Source: Kwoniella bestiolae CBS 10118 (taxonomy: Eukaryota; Basidiomycota; Tremellomycetes; Tremellales; Cryptococcaceae). From it: a stretch of 64,000 nt of DNA. The notes beneath the pieces are model-generated. The model had not been told where the DNA came from and did not search any database. It saw only the letters and a program-made list of their open reading frames with translations. Made by a program: the position numbers and the translations under genes. The stretch is taken from positions 3,738,001 through 3,802,000 of the forward strand of contig NC_089241.1 in assembly GCF_000512585.2 (NCBI RefSeq). Reading direction: 5' to 3'. Shown here in pieces: positions 11,901-24,531 of this stretch; within the stretch, counting starts at the first letter, position 1, and each line of letters starts with the position of its first letter.

Positions 11901-14900
11901 TGGAACGAATTCAGTTCGTCGGAGCTTGTAACCCTCCTACCGATCCTGGTCGAGTACCCCTCAGTCATCGATTCATGCGACATGCACCCGTCGTCATGGT
12001 CGATTATCCTGGAGAGATCTCCCTCAAACAGATCTACGGAACTTTCAACAGAGCGCTACTCAAGGTTGTCCCTACCCTTCGTGGTCATTCGGATGCTCTT
12101 ACAGATGCTATGGTGGACTTCTATCTAGCTTCTCAGAAACGATTTACAGCAGATATTCAAGCTCATTATATCTATTCTCCTCGAGAACTTACGAGATGGT
12201 CTAGAGGTATATACGAAGCTATCAAACCGCTTGAAACTTTATCTGTGGAAGGATTAGTGAGAGTATGGGCTCATGAAGCATTACGTCTGTTCCAAGATAG
12301 ACTGGTAGCTGAAGATGAGAAAGCTTGGACGGATGAGAAGATCGATACTACTGCTTCTCAACATTTCCCTACCATCGACCAGAAAGAGGCTCTCGCCAGA
12401 CCTATCTTATTCTCCAACTGGACCTCAAGAAACCATATCCCGGTCAACCGAGAACAGCTCAGAGAATATACCAAAGCTAGATTACGGGTGTTCCATGAAG
12501 AAGAATTGGATGTCCAGCTTGTATTGTTCAATGATGTTTTGGATCATGTACTTAGGATCGATCGAGTGTTCAGGCAGATCCAAGGTCATCTGTTGCTTAT
12601 TGGTGTTAGTGGTGGAGGAAAGGTCAGTTGAGTGTCCGTTTCCTGCTCGGAGTAAAGCTGACTATGACCTTTTATTTAGACCACATTGTCTAGGTTTGTC
12701 GCTTGGATGAACGGTCTCAGCATCTACCAGATCAAGGTATCTAACAAATACACTGGTGCTGATTTCGATGAAGACCTTCGAACCGTTCTGCGAAGAGCGG
12801 GTTGTAAAGGCGAGAAGATCTGTTTCATCATGGACGAATCGAACGTCCTTGATTCTGGTTTCCTAGAGAGGATGAACACCTTACTTGCCAATGCCGAGGT
12901 ACCCGGTCTTTTCGAAGGCGACGAACATGCTGCTCTCATGACAGCTTGTAAAGAAGGTTCTCAGCGAGATGGCCTTATGCTCGACTCACATGAAGAACTA
13001 TACAGATGGTTTACTCAACAAGTCGCGAGAAATCTACACGTCGTATTCACCATGAACCCCCCGGCGAATGGTCTAGCCTCCAGAGCTGCTACTTCCCCTG
13101 CGCTATTCAACAGATGTGTACTTGATTGGTTCGGTGATTGGTCTGATCAAGCCTTATATCAAGTCGGTCTCGAATTTACTCAAACGCTCGATCTCGATAT
13201 GTCAACTTATACTCCTGCTGCGCCATTCCCAATCGCTTATCGAGATCTGCCAATGCCTCCTTCACATCGACAAGCTATTATCAATGCTATGGTTTATGTC
13301 CACCAGTCAATGCAAAGCGTTACTAGCAAATTGGCAAAGAGACAAGGGAAATACAATCATATCACTCCGAGACATTTCCTTGATTTGTGAGTACCGTATC
13401 TACAGGTGTGAGGCATGAGCTGACTGGTTTGCAGCATCAATCATTATGTTCGCTTATTCAATGAGAAGAGAGAAGAACTTGAAGAACAGCAAAGACATCT
13501 CAACGTTGGTCTCGACAAGCTTCGAGATACTGTCAATCAGGTTGAAGATCTTCGTCATAGTCTTGCTGCCAAGAGCTCACAGCTGGAAGCTAAGAATGCC
13601 GAAGCGAATCAAAAGCTTAGACAGATGGTAACGGATCAACAAGAAGCTGAAGCGAAGAAAGCTGCTTCGATCGAGATCCAAGCTGCGTTGGTTCAGCAAG
13701 ATGAGTATATCCAACAACGTCAAGAAATTGTCAAGGAAGACCTCGCTCAAGCTGAACCTGCCGTATTGGAAGCTTTGGCAGCAGTCGGTAATATCAAGAA
13801 ACAGCATTTGTCCGAAGTACGATCAATGGCCAACCCTCCTGAAGCTGTCAAACTTGCTATGGAATCTGCTTGTTCCGTCCTTGGTCATCAGATTGATAGT
13901 TGGAGGACTGTTCAAGCTATCATCAGGAGAGATGACTTCATCTCGAGTATTCAAAACTTCGATACTAAGAAGATGACTAAGGGTGTTAGAGATAAGATGA
14001 TGAGGGATTATATGAATAAACCGGCTTTCAACTTCGAGACTGTCAATCGAGCAAGTAGAGCCTGTGGTCCGCTCGTACAATGGGTTATAGCTCAAGTGCG
14101 ATTCTCCGAAATCCTCGATAAAGTTGCTCCGCTCAGACAAGAGGTTGCATCGCTCGAACAGCAAGCTGAAAACACCAAGAAACAAGCTCAGATCGTTACT
14201 GATACTGTAGCCGAACTGGAAGCGTCCATTGCTCGATACAAGGAAGAATACGCCTTGCTGATCAGTGAAACTCAGTCGATCAAGAGTGAGATGGATAGAG
14301 TGCAAAGCAAGGTCGACCGAAGTATGACTTTGCTAAAGAGTTTATCGTCAGAACAAGAACGATGGGATGCTGGAAGTAAGACGTTCGAAACTGAGATGGG
14401 AACTATCGTAGGAGATGTCTTGATCTCTGCCGCTTTCCTCGCATACAGTGGTTTCTTCGATCAACATTACCGAGAAATCATGCGAAGAGAATGGATGGAC
14501 CATCTTTCCGAAGCTGGTATACACTTCAAGACCGATGTAGCGCTGTCCGAATTCCTATCAACAGCGGACGAAAGACTCGGTTGGCAAGCCAACGCACTTC
14601 CCGCCGATAACCTCTGCGTCGAAAATGCTGTCATGCTCAAGAGATACAACCGATACCCTCTCATCGTCGATCCTACCGGTCAAGCTGCTGCTTTCTTACA
14701 AAATGAGTACAAAAATAGGAAGATCACTGTTACCAGTTTCTTGGATGAGGCTTTCCTCAAGAACCTCGAAAGTGCTTTACGATTTGGTAATCCCTTACTT
14801 ATTCAAGATGTCGAGAACCTTGATCCTATCCTCAACTCAGTTCTCAATCGAGAATTACGTCGTACCGGTGGTCGAGTGCTCATTCGAATTGGTAATCAAG

Positions 14901-17900
14901 ATATCGATTTCTCTCCTGCTTTCACCATGTTCCTATCTACACGGGATCCTTCGGTCGAATTTTCACCTGATATCTGCAGTAGAGTCACTTTCGTCAATTT
15001 CACAATGACTAGAAGTAGTTTACAGACTCAAGCTTTGGATAAGGTTCTCAAGGTAGAGAGGCCTGAGATAGATCAGAAGAGAACGGACCTGATGAAACTC
15101 CAAGGTGAATTCAGACTACGACTACGACATCTCGAACGATCTCTACTGCAAGCTCTCAATGAGTCTTCTGGAAGTATTTTGGACGACGATAAGGTGATCG
15201 AAACGTTAGAAGTGCTCAAGAGGGAGGCAGCCGAAGTCACAAGGAAAGTTGAGGATACCGAAGTGGTCATGCGAGAAGTGGAAGCTGTTACAGGAGAATA
15301 TCTACCACTTGCTCAAGCTTGTAGTGGCATTTACTTTACCCTCGAACAGCTCGCTACAATCAATCACTTCTACCAATTCTCTCTTGATTACTTCTTGGAA
15401 ATCTTCGATTATATCCTCTTGCAAAATCCTAATCTCAAAGGTATTACCGACCTACACTCTAGGAAAGCCATCTTACTTCAGGATCTTTTCCTTGTTGCCT
15501 TCCAACGAACTTCACGGTCACTCCTTCACACCGATTACCTCGTGTTGGCCATTTCTTTAGCTAAACTCAGACTCAGGAGTGATACCGATGAAGCAGTGCT
15601 AGACGAGCTTGATGCGGTGCTGGAAACGCCGAGTGGAGGATCGCAAGCTGAATTGAGATTAACTGCGGAACAGAGGAGAAGCTTGGATAGCTCGGTGGGA
15701 CCAGAGATGGCCAAGGTTTTGGAGCAGGATTTCGAAGCGAATACTGAGAGATGGAAGGAGTTCTCCATCTCAGTTACACCTGAGAAATCGGTACCCTGGC
15801 CTTGGACCGAAGCGGAAGGTGAGTTGATAACATTACGACAAATGCTGATGATGTTCAGGTCTCTTCGTTGCTGCTCGACGCATGACGATCATCAAGCTCT
15901 TCCGACCTGATCGACTCATCCAAGCTCTCTCTGCCTTTGCCGATCTCGCTTTCGGATCTGATTTAGCCAACCAAGCTGAATATGATCTTGAAGCTGTCGT
16001 TGTCAATGAGGTTGGTCCTACTCACCCTGTGGCTCTTGCTTCTGTCCCAGGATACGATGCAAGTTACCGAATCGACAATCTATGCCGAGCCGTCGGTACC
16101 GCATGCGCATCCGTAGCTATGGGTTCAGCAGAAGGATTCACTCTGGCCGACCAAGCGATTGCTAATGCCGCTCGAACCGGAACATGGGTGTTACTCAAGA
16201 ATGTTCATCTCGCTCCAGGCTGGTTGGCTCAGCTCGAAAAGCGATTACACAGCTTATCACCCAACCGAAACTTCCGATTGTTCCTGACTATGGAGACTAA
16301 TCCTGTGATCCCAGTCAATATCCTTAGACAATCTAGAATCATCATGAACGAGCCTCCTCCTGGTGTTCGTGCCAACCTACTTGATACACTCAAGGGTATC
16401 CCTCAAGCTCGAATCACAACTGGTCCAGCGGAGAAATCAAGATTGTTCTTCTTATTAGCTTGGTTCCATGCCGTTGTACAAGAACGACTGCGATACCTCC
16501 CCATAGGTTGGAGTAAAGGATACGAATTCAACGATTCCGATTTCGACGCTGCTCTCAATACTATCGATTCCTGGCTTACTGCTTTGGCGAAAGGAAAGGC
16601 GAACGTCGATCCTGCTCAGATCCCCTGGGTGGCCTTGTGTACACTTATCAAACAGGCTGTATATGGTGGAAGGGTCGATTCGGACTACGATCAAAGAGTG
16701 GTGGATGCCTTTGTAGATAGGATTTTCACCTCTCGAGCGTACGATCCAGACTTCAAACTTGTCGAACATGCCGATGGAGGATTGAACGTTCCTGAGGGTA
16801 CGCAGATGAGCCAGTTCGTACATTGGGCTCAGGCGTTACCTGAGAGAGAACCTCCTGCTTGGTTGAGTCTGCCTGGTACGGCTGAGGGATTGGTTGCTGC
16901 TGCTGAGGGTGAGTTGGTCTTCATCATCTTTCATGACCATTTGGCTGATGGCTTGTATAGGTGATGCGATGATAGTGAAATTGAGAAAGATGAGAACTAC
17001 GGACGATGAAGAAGACGAGAGTGGACCTGCCGCTACGTCTGCTGGACGGCCGGCCTGGATGACTGCGCTGAAGGGACATGCTGAAGAATGGTTGAGCATT
17101 CTACCAGAGGTATGTTGACTCCACCTGTGGATCATGCTGTATGCTGATATTGTACATTTCAATCAGACCCTCACTACTCCACCTAACGATCACTCTCCAT
17201 TATCCCGATTCTTCGCGAGAGAAGCTTCGACAGGATCCAGACTCCTCCAAAGAATCCGACGTGATTTATCTGAACTGATCCAAGTGTGCAATGGTGATCT
17301 CAAGCAAACCAACGAACTTCGAGCTTTGATGTCGGATCTGAACCGAGGAACAGTCCCATCACATTGGAAGAAGTTCAAGATGCCCAAAGGTACTGCTGTC
17401 GCGCAGTATATCTCAAACCTCAATGACAGACTCAAACAGTTAGAAGGCATTGCTTCGGGAGAGAGAGATCAGGGTGGAAAGGGTATATGGTTGGGTGGAT
17501 TGTTCCAGCCTGAAGCGTATATCACTGCTACTAGACAGGCTGTTGCGCATGACAAGGGATGGTCACTCGAGCAGTTGGTGCTAAGCGTGGAGATCGAAAA
17601 GACCGGTGGCGAGAGTTCGTTCGCTATTCAAGGTGAGTCTCATCTTATCTTATCTGTCTTTCCGTCTGTCTCTTCTATCTATCAGAGAGGATAGCTAATC
17701 TGATATACGTTACGATAGGCCTGAACTTCCAAGGAGCATCGTGGTCTTCCGACCGTCTGCAACTGAACGATGGCCGATCAGTCTCACTAGCCTCATCTCA
17801 GATCGTATGGTCCAGACGTGATGAAGTAGCTGCTAAAGGTGGAAACGTCGTGAACTTGCCTATTTACTTGAATGGAGATAGGAATGATGTGCTCTTCAGC

Positions 17901-17972
17901 GTGGATCTGGAGACGGAAGGTGAAGGGCAGGCTGTGGTGGCTCAACGGGGTGTTTGTTTGACTGCTGCTTGA
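2984..17972 (+). CDS. DYN1: Cytoplasmic dynein heavy chain
   Basis: Minus-end-directed microtubule motor subunit used in nuclear positioning and vesicle transport. Twenty exons join in frame to 4,622 residues, the usual cytoplasmic dynein length: 2984-3116, 3196-3339, 3413-3918, 3974-4307, 4361-4487, 4539-4738, 4802-5887, 5945-6514, 6572-7306, 7377-7461, 7522-7998, 8055-10181, 10233-10688, 10744-12622, 12680-13386, 13435-15818, 15859-16908, 16961-17109, 17167-17632, 17719-17972. The tail occupies roughly the first 1,850 residues. Walker A loops: AAA1 GPAGTGKTE (~1938), AAA2 GPSGSGKT (~2234), AAA3 GPPGSGKT (~2605), AAA4 GVSGGGKTT (~2947). AAA1 is followed by the dynein signature CFDEFNR. The stalk coiled coils and the microtubule-binding domain between them lie at about 3195-3510. 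The intron at 12623-12679 splits the AAA4 P-loop between GGK and TT. The gene converges on MET8 with 153 bp between stop codons. Small splice-site errors are possible, but every exon phase checks. Confidence 0.96.
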
Positions 17973-18125
17973 TGATGATGATAGATTATGTAGATATGAT
18001 ATGGTGCTTGATGCACGATGATTATGAATTTATGATTGTGCTTCGGCCAACTAATGAGATTCGTACTGTACATACATAGTAGGAATTGTAATGATGATGC
18101 TATGGCGAGAGATTGTGAAGAATAC

Positions 18126-19162
18126 TTATAACCTGCCTTGTCGTTGTAAGATCATGACACCTAGCGAAGTGACCGCTACACCCAGACCGAATCCACCCAT
18201 ACCCACCGTCCAATCTCGTTGTCCGACCATACTCCATATCCTCTGCGTCCACGTTGAAGCAACCCCACTCAAATCATTCGGTCCAATGATCTTCCTACTC
18301 TCCCAACCTTTATCTAGAATCTCCTTCCTCAGTTCCTCATCGTTAAACCTCCTCATCAAGTCCAATCCCCACGTATCGCTCGTATCTTTCATCCAATCCA
18401 TCCTCTCCTGGCCCAATTGCCCTCCCACTCCCGGTGCTCTCTTTCTCAGATCGGCCCTAAGTGCTCCAATCCCCTTGATTGAATCTTCTATATCACTCGG
18501 TAAAACCCGGAGTATCAGATCCCTAATCATCGCTCCTGATCTTGGACCGAGTCCTCCAGTAGAAATCAAGATTTGTAACGGGCCTTTACGTAGTTGAGCA
18601 CCGAAATAGAAATCGCACTGCGGTGGTATGTCCGCAACATTTACCATGACTTTTTCTTCTCTACATAGTTCGCACGTCTCCTTGGAGAGATCATTATCGT
18701 CTATGGCAGTCATCACCAGATCATAGTCTTTCACTTTCACTTCATCCTGTCTACCGAGATATGGGCGATTGAGCCATGTGATCTGGGGGGAGGTGGCGGG
18801 ATCATCAATACGATATTGGATTGAGGGATGGAGGGGACCAGGGGAGATTATGGTGATGTGTGCTGAGGATTCGAGGAGGAAGTAGAGCCTTTGGGAAGCT
18901 ACGACGCCTCCGCCGATTAGGAGGATTGGGCGGTTGGCGAGGCGCAGAGCTAGGAGGAGGGACGCGCCGGGGACGATTGGGGGGTATGACTATGCATCGC
19001 GGATATCATTGAGATTAGTCTATGATATTGTTTTTGAAGTATGCAGTACATTTCGGGGTCTAGTCGGAGAGGTTGGAAAGAGAAAGGAGAAATGTTACTC
19101 ACCTCTTGCTCCTTCTCGCTCGCATCCCTTGAAGGTGGTTTCGCGATTACCTCGGAAGACAT
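18126..19162 (-). CDS. MET8: Siroheme synthase (precorrin-2 dehydrogenase / sirohydrochlorin ferrochelatase)
   Basis: Bifunctional enzyme of the Met8p family. It oxidises precorrin-2 to sirohydrochlorin with NAD and inserts iron to make siroheme, the cofactor of sulfite reductase (and of nitrite reductase where present). Two exons, 19162-19103 and 18989-18126, give 307 residues. The NAD-binding loop is PILLIGGGVVASQRLYF. The active-site region is VNVADIPPQCDFYFGA, whose Asp (in NVAD) matches the residue known to be essential in yeast Met8p. It is followed by LQILISTGGLGPRSG, the family signature. The last ~30 residues form a glycine-rich hydrophobic segment (TVGMGGFGLGVAVTSLGVMI) ending in basic residues. 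I do not recall this from yeast Met8p, and it looks like a C-terminal membrane anchor. The gene is divergent from the P5C reductase gene with 431 bp between start codons. Confidence 0.93.
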
Positions 19163-19593
19163 CTTTTCATCGGCTTTGCCTTACTTATGCCTTCTCGTTT
19201 TTGTTCGAAGTCGGTTGGATCTTCTTGTGCGGAGTTGTCGAGGTACGAAGACTGGTTGATAGATCGAAGGAGATGATGATGATGATGAAGAGGAGGAGGA
19301 GGATCTGAAATTACGTTCGGACCGGGAAAATAACGCAAGGTGATTTAAGCGAACGAGTCGGAGGTAGATCTCGAATTTATAGATAACATGCACCAACCAA
19401 AGTCGTATCACTTTGTTATCTGTCATAATACATTGTTCATCTTGTCATCTGAATCATACCATACACTCATAGCCAGTCCATCAAACATCTCCTTTCGTTG
19501 TCTGTCTAATCAACCAGAACAACGCCGACTTCAAACGCATTCTCAAATCGCTTCCCGAGCTTATCTAATCAACCAACTTGAAAATACTCAAAA
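19163..19593. promoter_or_regulatory. Shared divergent promoter region, MET8 / P5C reductase
   Basis: This 431-bp gap between two start codons must hold both promoters. It contains a trinucleotide tract of GAT then GAG units at 19272-19302, close to MET8. I see no clear TATA box or named factor site. Confidence 0.5.
19272..19302. repeat. GAT/GAG trinucleotide microsatellite
   Basis: About five GAT units pass into about four GAG units in the MET8-side half of the divergent promoter. The tract is purine-rich on the plus strand. Confidence 0.7.
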
Positions 19594-21082
19594 ATGGGTT
19601 ACACACTAGCTGTCCTAGGTATGTTCAGCCCACCTCTTCTGCAGATATATGAACTGACCAAAGACATTTGACAGGATGCGGTACAATGGGAGTAGCCATC
19701 CTCTCAGGTGTTCTCTCCTCCCTCGAAGCAAGATTATCATCCTCCATAACCCAGAAACCCCACTCAGGAGATACCGAGCCTCCCTCAGGAATATCCACTC
19801 CGACCGCCAGTCAATTCCTTGATGCTCCCGAGGAATCGCTGCCTTCCAAGTTTATCGCCACGGTAGGAAGGGAGGAGACGGGTAGAAAGCTGAAGAAGAC
19901 TTTCGAAGGGATGGGCAGGTTCGGGAGCGAAGTTGAGGTTAGAGCTGGGCAGGGGAATGTCGAGGTTGTCAGAGAGGCGGATGTGGTGTTGGTCTGGTCA
20001 GTGATCAGTACTTACTACCTCTGAGATGGTATGGCAGTATGCAAGATGGAGACAGTAGTGATAAAGCGGGGTTGAGACTGATTACATCTACTTGACATAG
20101 CTCAAAACCCAACATCGCCAAGTCCATCCTCCTGGAAGAAGGCATGGCAGAAGCTATCAAAGGGAAACTTGTCATCTCCATCTGTGCAGGTGTGACCATC
20201 TCTCAACTCGTCTCATGGGTTCCGGAATCTACCAAAGTGGTCAGAGCTATGCCTAACACCCCTTGCAAGGTGAGGGGCATACACTCCTCTCTTCCCCTTT
20301 CTGCTGTCCTTCCAACACAAATCAATCGATGCAGGTTTGGAATGTGTGCGCTGCATGTCAATCAGACGGCTGATACATTGTGTATCTCTCAATGGTAGAT
20401 AAGAGAAGGTATGACAGTGGTCACCCCTCTCTCCGACGCCTTATCACGTACCCTCATCTTGAACATCTTCACCTCCTGCGGACGATGTAGATTCCTCGAA
20501 GAGAAGTATTTCGACGCGTGTACTGCCCTGGCTGGATCGGGACCTGCGTTTGTCGCGCTAGTGTTGGAAGCTATGACTGACGGTGGGGTTATGATGGGTC
20601 TGCCAAGGGTGGAAGCGCTGGAGTTGGCTGCTCAGAGTGAGTCAATAACACAGCGAATCTTCATAGACAGTCTTGGCGGGGCAGCTGATGTTGACGGTTC
20701 ATGGGTGATAGCATTACAAGGTACAGGTAGGATGGCGCTTTACGCTGGATTGCATCCTGCTCAGTTGAAAGATAGTGTGACTAGTGAGTCGTGTTCCGAC
20801 CCTCAACGATCATTTACCCGTGCCATTGTGCTGTCAGCTAGATATCTGACGTTTCTTTTTCTCGTTCCACAGCCCCCGGAGGATGCACCATCGCGGGTCT
20901 CCTGACTCTAGAAGACGGTAGAGTCAGATCAACCATGGCAAGGGCAATTCAAGTAGCTACCAACCAGCAAGTATCAATCTCTCATCGTATCCCTGAAGAA
21001 AAATGAAAAATCATGAAGCTGACTATAAGAAACTCTTGTCGATAATAGCGCTTCTGGTTTGGGTCAAGATGCCAAGAAATGA
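19594..21082 (+). CDS. PRO3: Pyrroline-5-carboxylate reductase
   Basis: Last step of proline synthesis: reduces pyrroline-5-carboxylate to proline with NAD(P)H. Seven exons give 314 residues: 19594-19618, 19675-19996, 20101-20269, 20399-20636, 20721-20783, 20873-20966, 21049-21082. The N-terminal Rossmann loop is AVLGCGTMGVAILSG. The C-terminal dimerisation and active-site region contains ALAGSGPAFVALVLEAMTDG, GLPRVEALELAAQ and TPGGCTIAGL, all typical of the ProC family. The last intron (20967-21048) must start with GCAAGT rather than GT. Using the GT four bases downstream breaks the frame, whereas the GC donor gives VATNHASGLGQDAKK and a stop at a normal family length. The gene is divergent from MET8 and converges on the next minus-strand gene. 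Confidence 0.94.
20967..21048 (+). other. GC-AG intron in the P5C reductase gene
   Basis: The donor is GCAAGT, the standard form of the rare GC donor class, and the acceptor is ATAG. It is the only non-GT donor needed in any model built here. Joining at 20966/21049 restores the reading frame and the expected C-terminus. Confidence 0.75.
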
Positions 21083-21300
21083 TCAACGTTATCAACAAAA
21101 TAATCAATGAGACAAACTGTACAAACAACATTTCAAGGTGGAGAAGTGGTCTTGCATGCAAATATCCAAATCCAATGTAGTACAGTTGATATTCTTACAA
21201 TGCATAATGGAATGAGTTTGTACCTTTACGAACAAACGTACTGATCTATAAAGCTATACACTCTTTTTTGGAATGTACGATACAAGATATATACAACCAA

Positions 21301-24300
21301 TCATATATACCCTGACCCACCTCTACTAACTCCACTAACTCTGCTCCCCTTCGACCGGAGCATCATGAGCGAAGTTGACGAACTACTTCTTTGGATCTTC
21401 TTTCCGCCTCCAACCCCTCCCATACTCAAAGGCGAGGAATTACCACTGAGCGGTGTAAATCCTATGAAGCCAGCGGAATGCAATGCCTTTTGCGTAGAAG
21501 TGGGTTCAGTGGAAGATGTGAATTTGTTCGAAATGATCCCACCTATACTAACCGGCGGTAAACTCCCAGTTACCTCCAGAGGGGACACAATATCTTGACT
21601 CTGATCACGATGTGCCAACTCTTCTCTAAGTGGTATCAACCCCACCCAATCCAACTCATCTATCACCCTCTGTCTGTATATCTCATCCCTCATATCCCCC
21701 CATCTGCCCGATAAGAGTCTATGTGCGATCCGATGCCACGCCCCTGCTTCGCGAGTTAGGAATATCCTCAACTCCCTCAACTTCCCTTGTTCCTCTTCTC
21801 GCTCCTGTAAGGGCTTGAGCGGAATGGTGGATGTTGGTGTAGGGGGTAAATGCGATTTCGAGTGTCGTCTGATACTCAGTGGAGGAGTTTTAGGAGGCAT
21901 CCAACTAGTTTTATCGTCCCTATCGAGTTCACGCTTTACCACTTCATCCACCTCCACCTCTGCCATTTCTGGATGACCATTCCCTTCCCCAGGGGTATCG
22001 TCGTCGTCCTGGGAGGTAGGTGCCAAAGAGGATAGAGGGGTAGGGTAGATACTCTGGAGCTGTTCGTATTGCCTAGGTGTAACTCCACGCTTCCACCCCT
22101 CTTTTTCTCGCTTCTGCGAATCCCCAGAGGAAGGTCGGGTGGGGAGGTCGTCCAGGACGTTGAGGGTTGATGCTGGAGTAGGAGGAAGGGGGAGATCAGG
22201 AGGTAGAGGGGATTTTATGTTCATAGCTGAGGGCGAGGATGGTTCGAGCTCTAGAGTCGATGGAGTGGGGTTGGGGTTCGGTGTGGTCAGACTGGTAGCT
22301 GTTGAGGGCGGGTCGGGGAGGAGGAAAGAGTTGAGGTATTCGTCTCTGCATCTCGATCATCAGCTGGATTATCCTTTAGGAGTAGGACAAAGGAACGATG
22401 TAGTGTAGAGCAGGGTGATTGGCTATAGGGTATTAGCAAGAATGATCACTCACCTCAACAACGCAGTCAACCCATTATCGCTCTCGAGATCACTCTCCTC
22501 CGCACTCTCCCCATCCGTCATCTCAGGTATAGTAGTCACCGTCGAAATCACCTTCTTGCTATTTCCACTAACTCTAGATAAGTACCTTTCAATCCAATCC
22601 AACAGCTTACTCTGACCCTGTTGTCGTATAACTTCAATAGGCAAGATGACCTTTTCATTAATCGGCTTATCGTCCAGCGAATAGGCAAACTCGAAGTTGA
22701 GCAATACCAGATCATCTTGACCATCTGGTAGGACCCGGACTTTGTCTTCAAGGATCGTAGCGTGGAAGGGAGTCTGGATGGCACTGTACCGTCTTTGGTT
22801 GAGGGTGGTCCTTGCGGGAGGGGTGGGGCGGACAGTACTTCGATTAGAAAGTAATGATGGTCTGCGGAGTCTCTGGATGGGCGCATTGGGTGAAGGGGAT
22901 AAAGGCGATGGAGAGAATTCAGCGGGGGAAGATGGACTTCGAGTATGAGTTTGAATGATTGTTCGTTGCATGGACGAGGAGGAAGGTAAAGGTGATGGAG
23001 TCGAGGGGCATCTCATATGTCCATGAGATTGAGCTGGGGAGTTCTTGGAGGTGGCGGATACTGGGGTAGGAGTAGGGCTGGGAGGATGCATCGAATGAGT
23101 CGAAGGTGATCTGGTAAAATCCCTTGTGGGCAGTGCCATAAGGAAGGATTTATCTTCTTCTACTTTGACGAGTTGTTTAGGTTTCGATCGAGGTGAATAG
23201 GTACTTTCGACGGGGTTGGCTTTGGGATATGTGGGCGTGGTGAATGGTACAGGTGTTGGCGCCTGTATCGGCAGGTTGGTACGTTGCCTCTTGGTGGTTG
23301 AAGTAGAAGATGATGAGCGGGAAGACGAAGATCTAGTAGAAGAGGGATAATGATCGATCTTCTTGAATGGATCATACTCGACATCATCGTACTCGTCTTC
23401 TTCCTTTGTTGTCGACGAGATGATAGAGCCTGAGGGTGGAGGGTAAGGGGTGAATTTGACTTCTTCCAGATGCTGTAATGTCGATGTCGATCTCGGTGGA
23501 TATGCTCCCTCGTCCAACATCAACATACTGTTATTAGTAGTTGATGAGCCAGGCTGAGAGTAAGGTTTATATTGATCTTCCGTGTATCCCTGCGACGCAG
23601 TGGCGGTACCGTTATCCGAAGTAGATACGATGGAAGGTTGATATCCCTTGAATCTTTCGTCATGCCCGAACGTCTGGACAGATGTCAGACTCGTCGTCGA
23701 TACTGCTGAGGGAGGTACTGGGCCAGGTCCGGGTCCGAGGGAAGAAGGGGTAGGTTGGAAGGAATCGAGTTTGGTACCGTAAGAGTTAATGAACGAATTC
23801 AGCTCTTCCCCTTCTCCCAGATCCATGTCCATTTTACCCGTCAGATCTGATATAATCCCCAAAGCATCGTTGTGATTATCCGTACTTATCCTTATACTGC
23901 CCAGCACCTCCCTCGCCCACTTATCAGCGGACACATCGTTTCCTCTGAGATAATCATGACTTGGCGATTTCAGCACTCCCTTCACACCTATTATACCTCC
24001 TCTGCATGGCGGAGCAGTAGCGGGCGTAGCAGGAGACGAAGATGAGATTGGCGATCGAAGCTCTTCAGTCGCACTTTGAGATCTATGTATTTTGGGTAAT
24101 CCACCAGTCGTACTTTGAAAGCCATTGACGGTCCCATTCGCACGACCCCTATCAAGGGAATTGGTATGTGTATATAAGTATATAGGCGGCTTTCGGCCAT
24201 TTGGGCTAGAGTAGGTATGAGCGATAGGTAATTGGGGTAAGACAGGCGGAGTGAGTGATTTTATACCTTCCAAAGCCTCTTGGGGGGTTCGCACAACCGT

Positions 24301-24531
24301 GGCTCCTGAGAATCCTATGCTGGCCGTAGAAGAGATGGAGGAAGATGAAGGTGTATGCTGGTGGTGTGGGGTAGTGGTCGCTGAAGGTAAGGGTGGGACA
24401 GGTGGCGAGTCTTCCGATTTACCAAAAAACCTCTTGGCAGCTTTGGGCGATTTGGGTAGGGAAAATGATCGGGATCGGATTTCCTTGAAATCTGGTATGA
24501 TCGATGTTGATAGTGAGATTGCTGAGGGCAT
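21301..24531 (-). CDS. Large Ser/Pro-rich protein of unknown function
   Basis: Two exons, 24531-22454 and 22345-21301, join in frame to 1,040 residues. The donor is AG|GTGAGT and the acceptor TGCAG. I chose the ATG at 24531 (MPSAISLSTSIIPDF) because there is no in-frame ATG just upstream. Most of the chain is low-complexity Ser, Pro and Thr and is probably disordered, with many SP/TP sites that could be proline-directed kinase targets. Two parts look folded: about 600-690 (NFEFAYSLDDKPINEKVILP, then an amphipathic WIERYLSRV helix), and a helical stretch near residue 870-920 (GAWHRIAHRLLSGRWGDM, then DELDWVGLIPLREEL). The N-terminus is basic (RSRSFSLPKSPKAAKRFFGK), which could be a nuclear or membrane-binding segment. 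I do not recognise the family. Confidence 0.75.

Noticed and set aside
20971..21048. GT donor alternative for the last P5C reductase intron
   Set aside because: It leaves the downstream exon out of frame; only the GC donor at 20967 gives a normal end.
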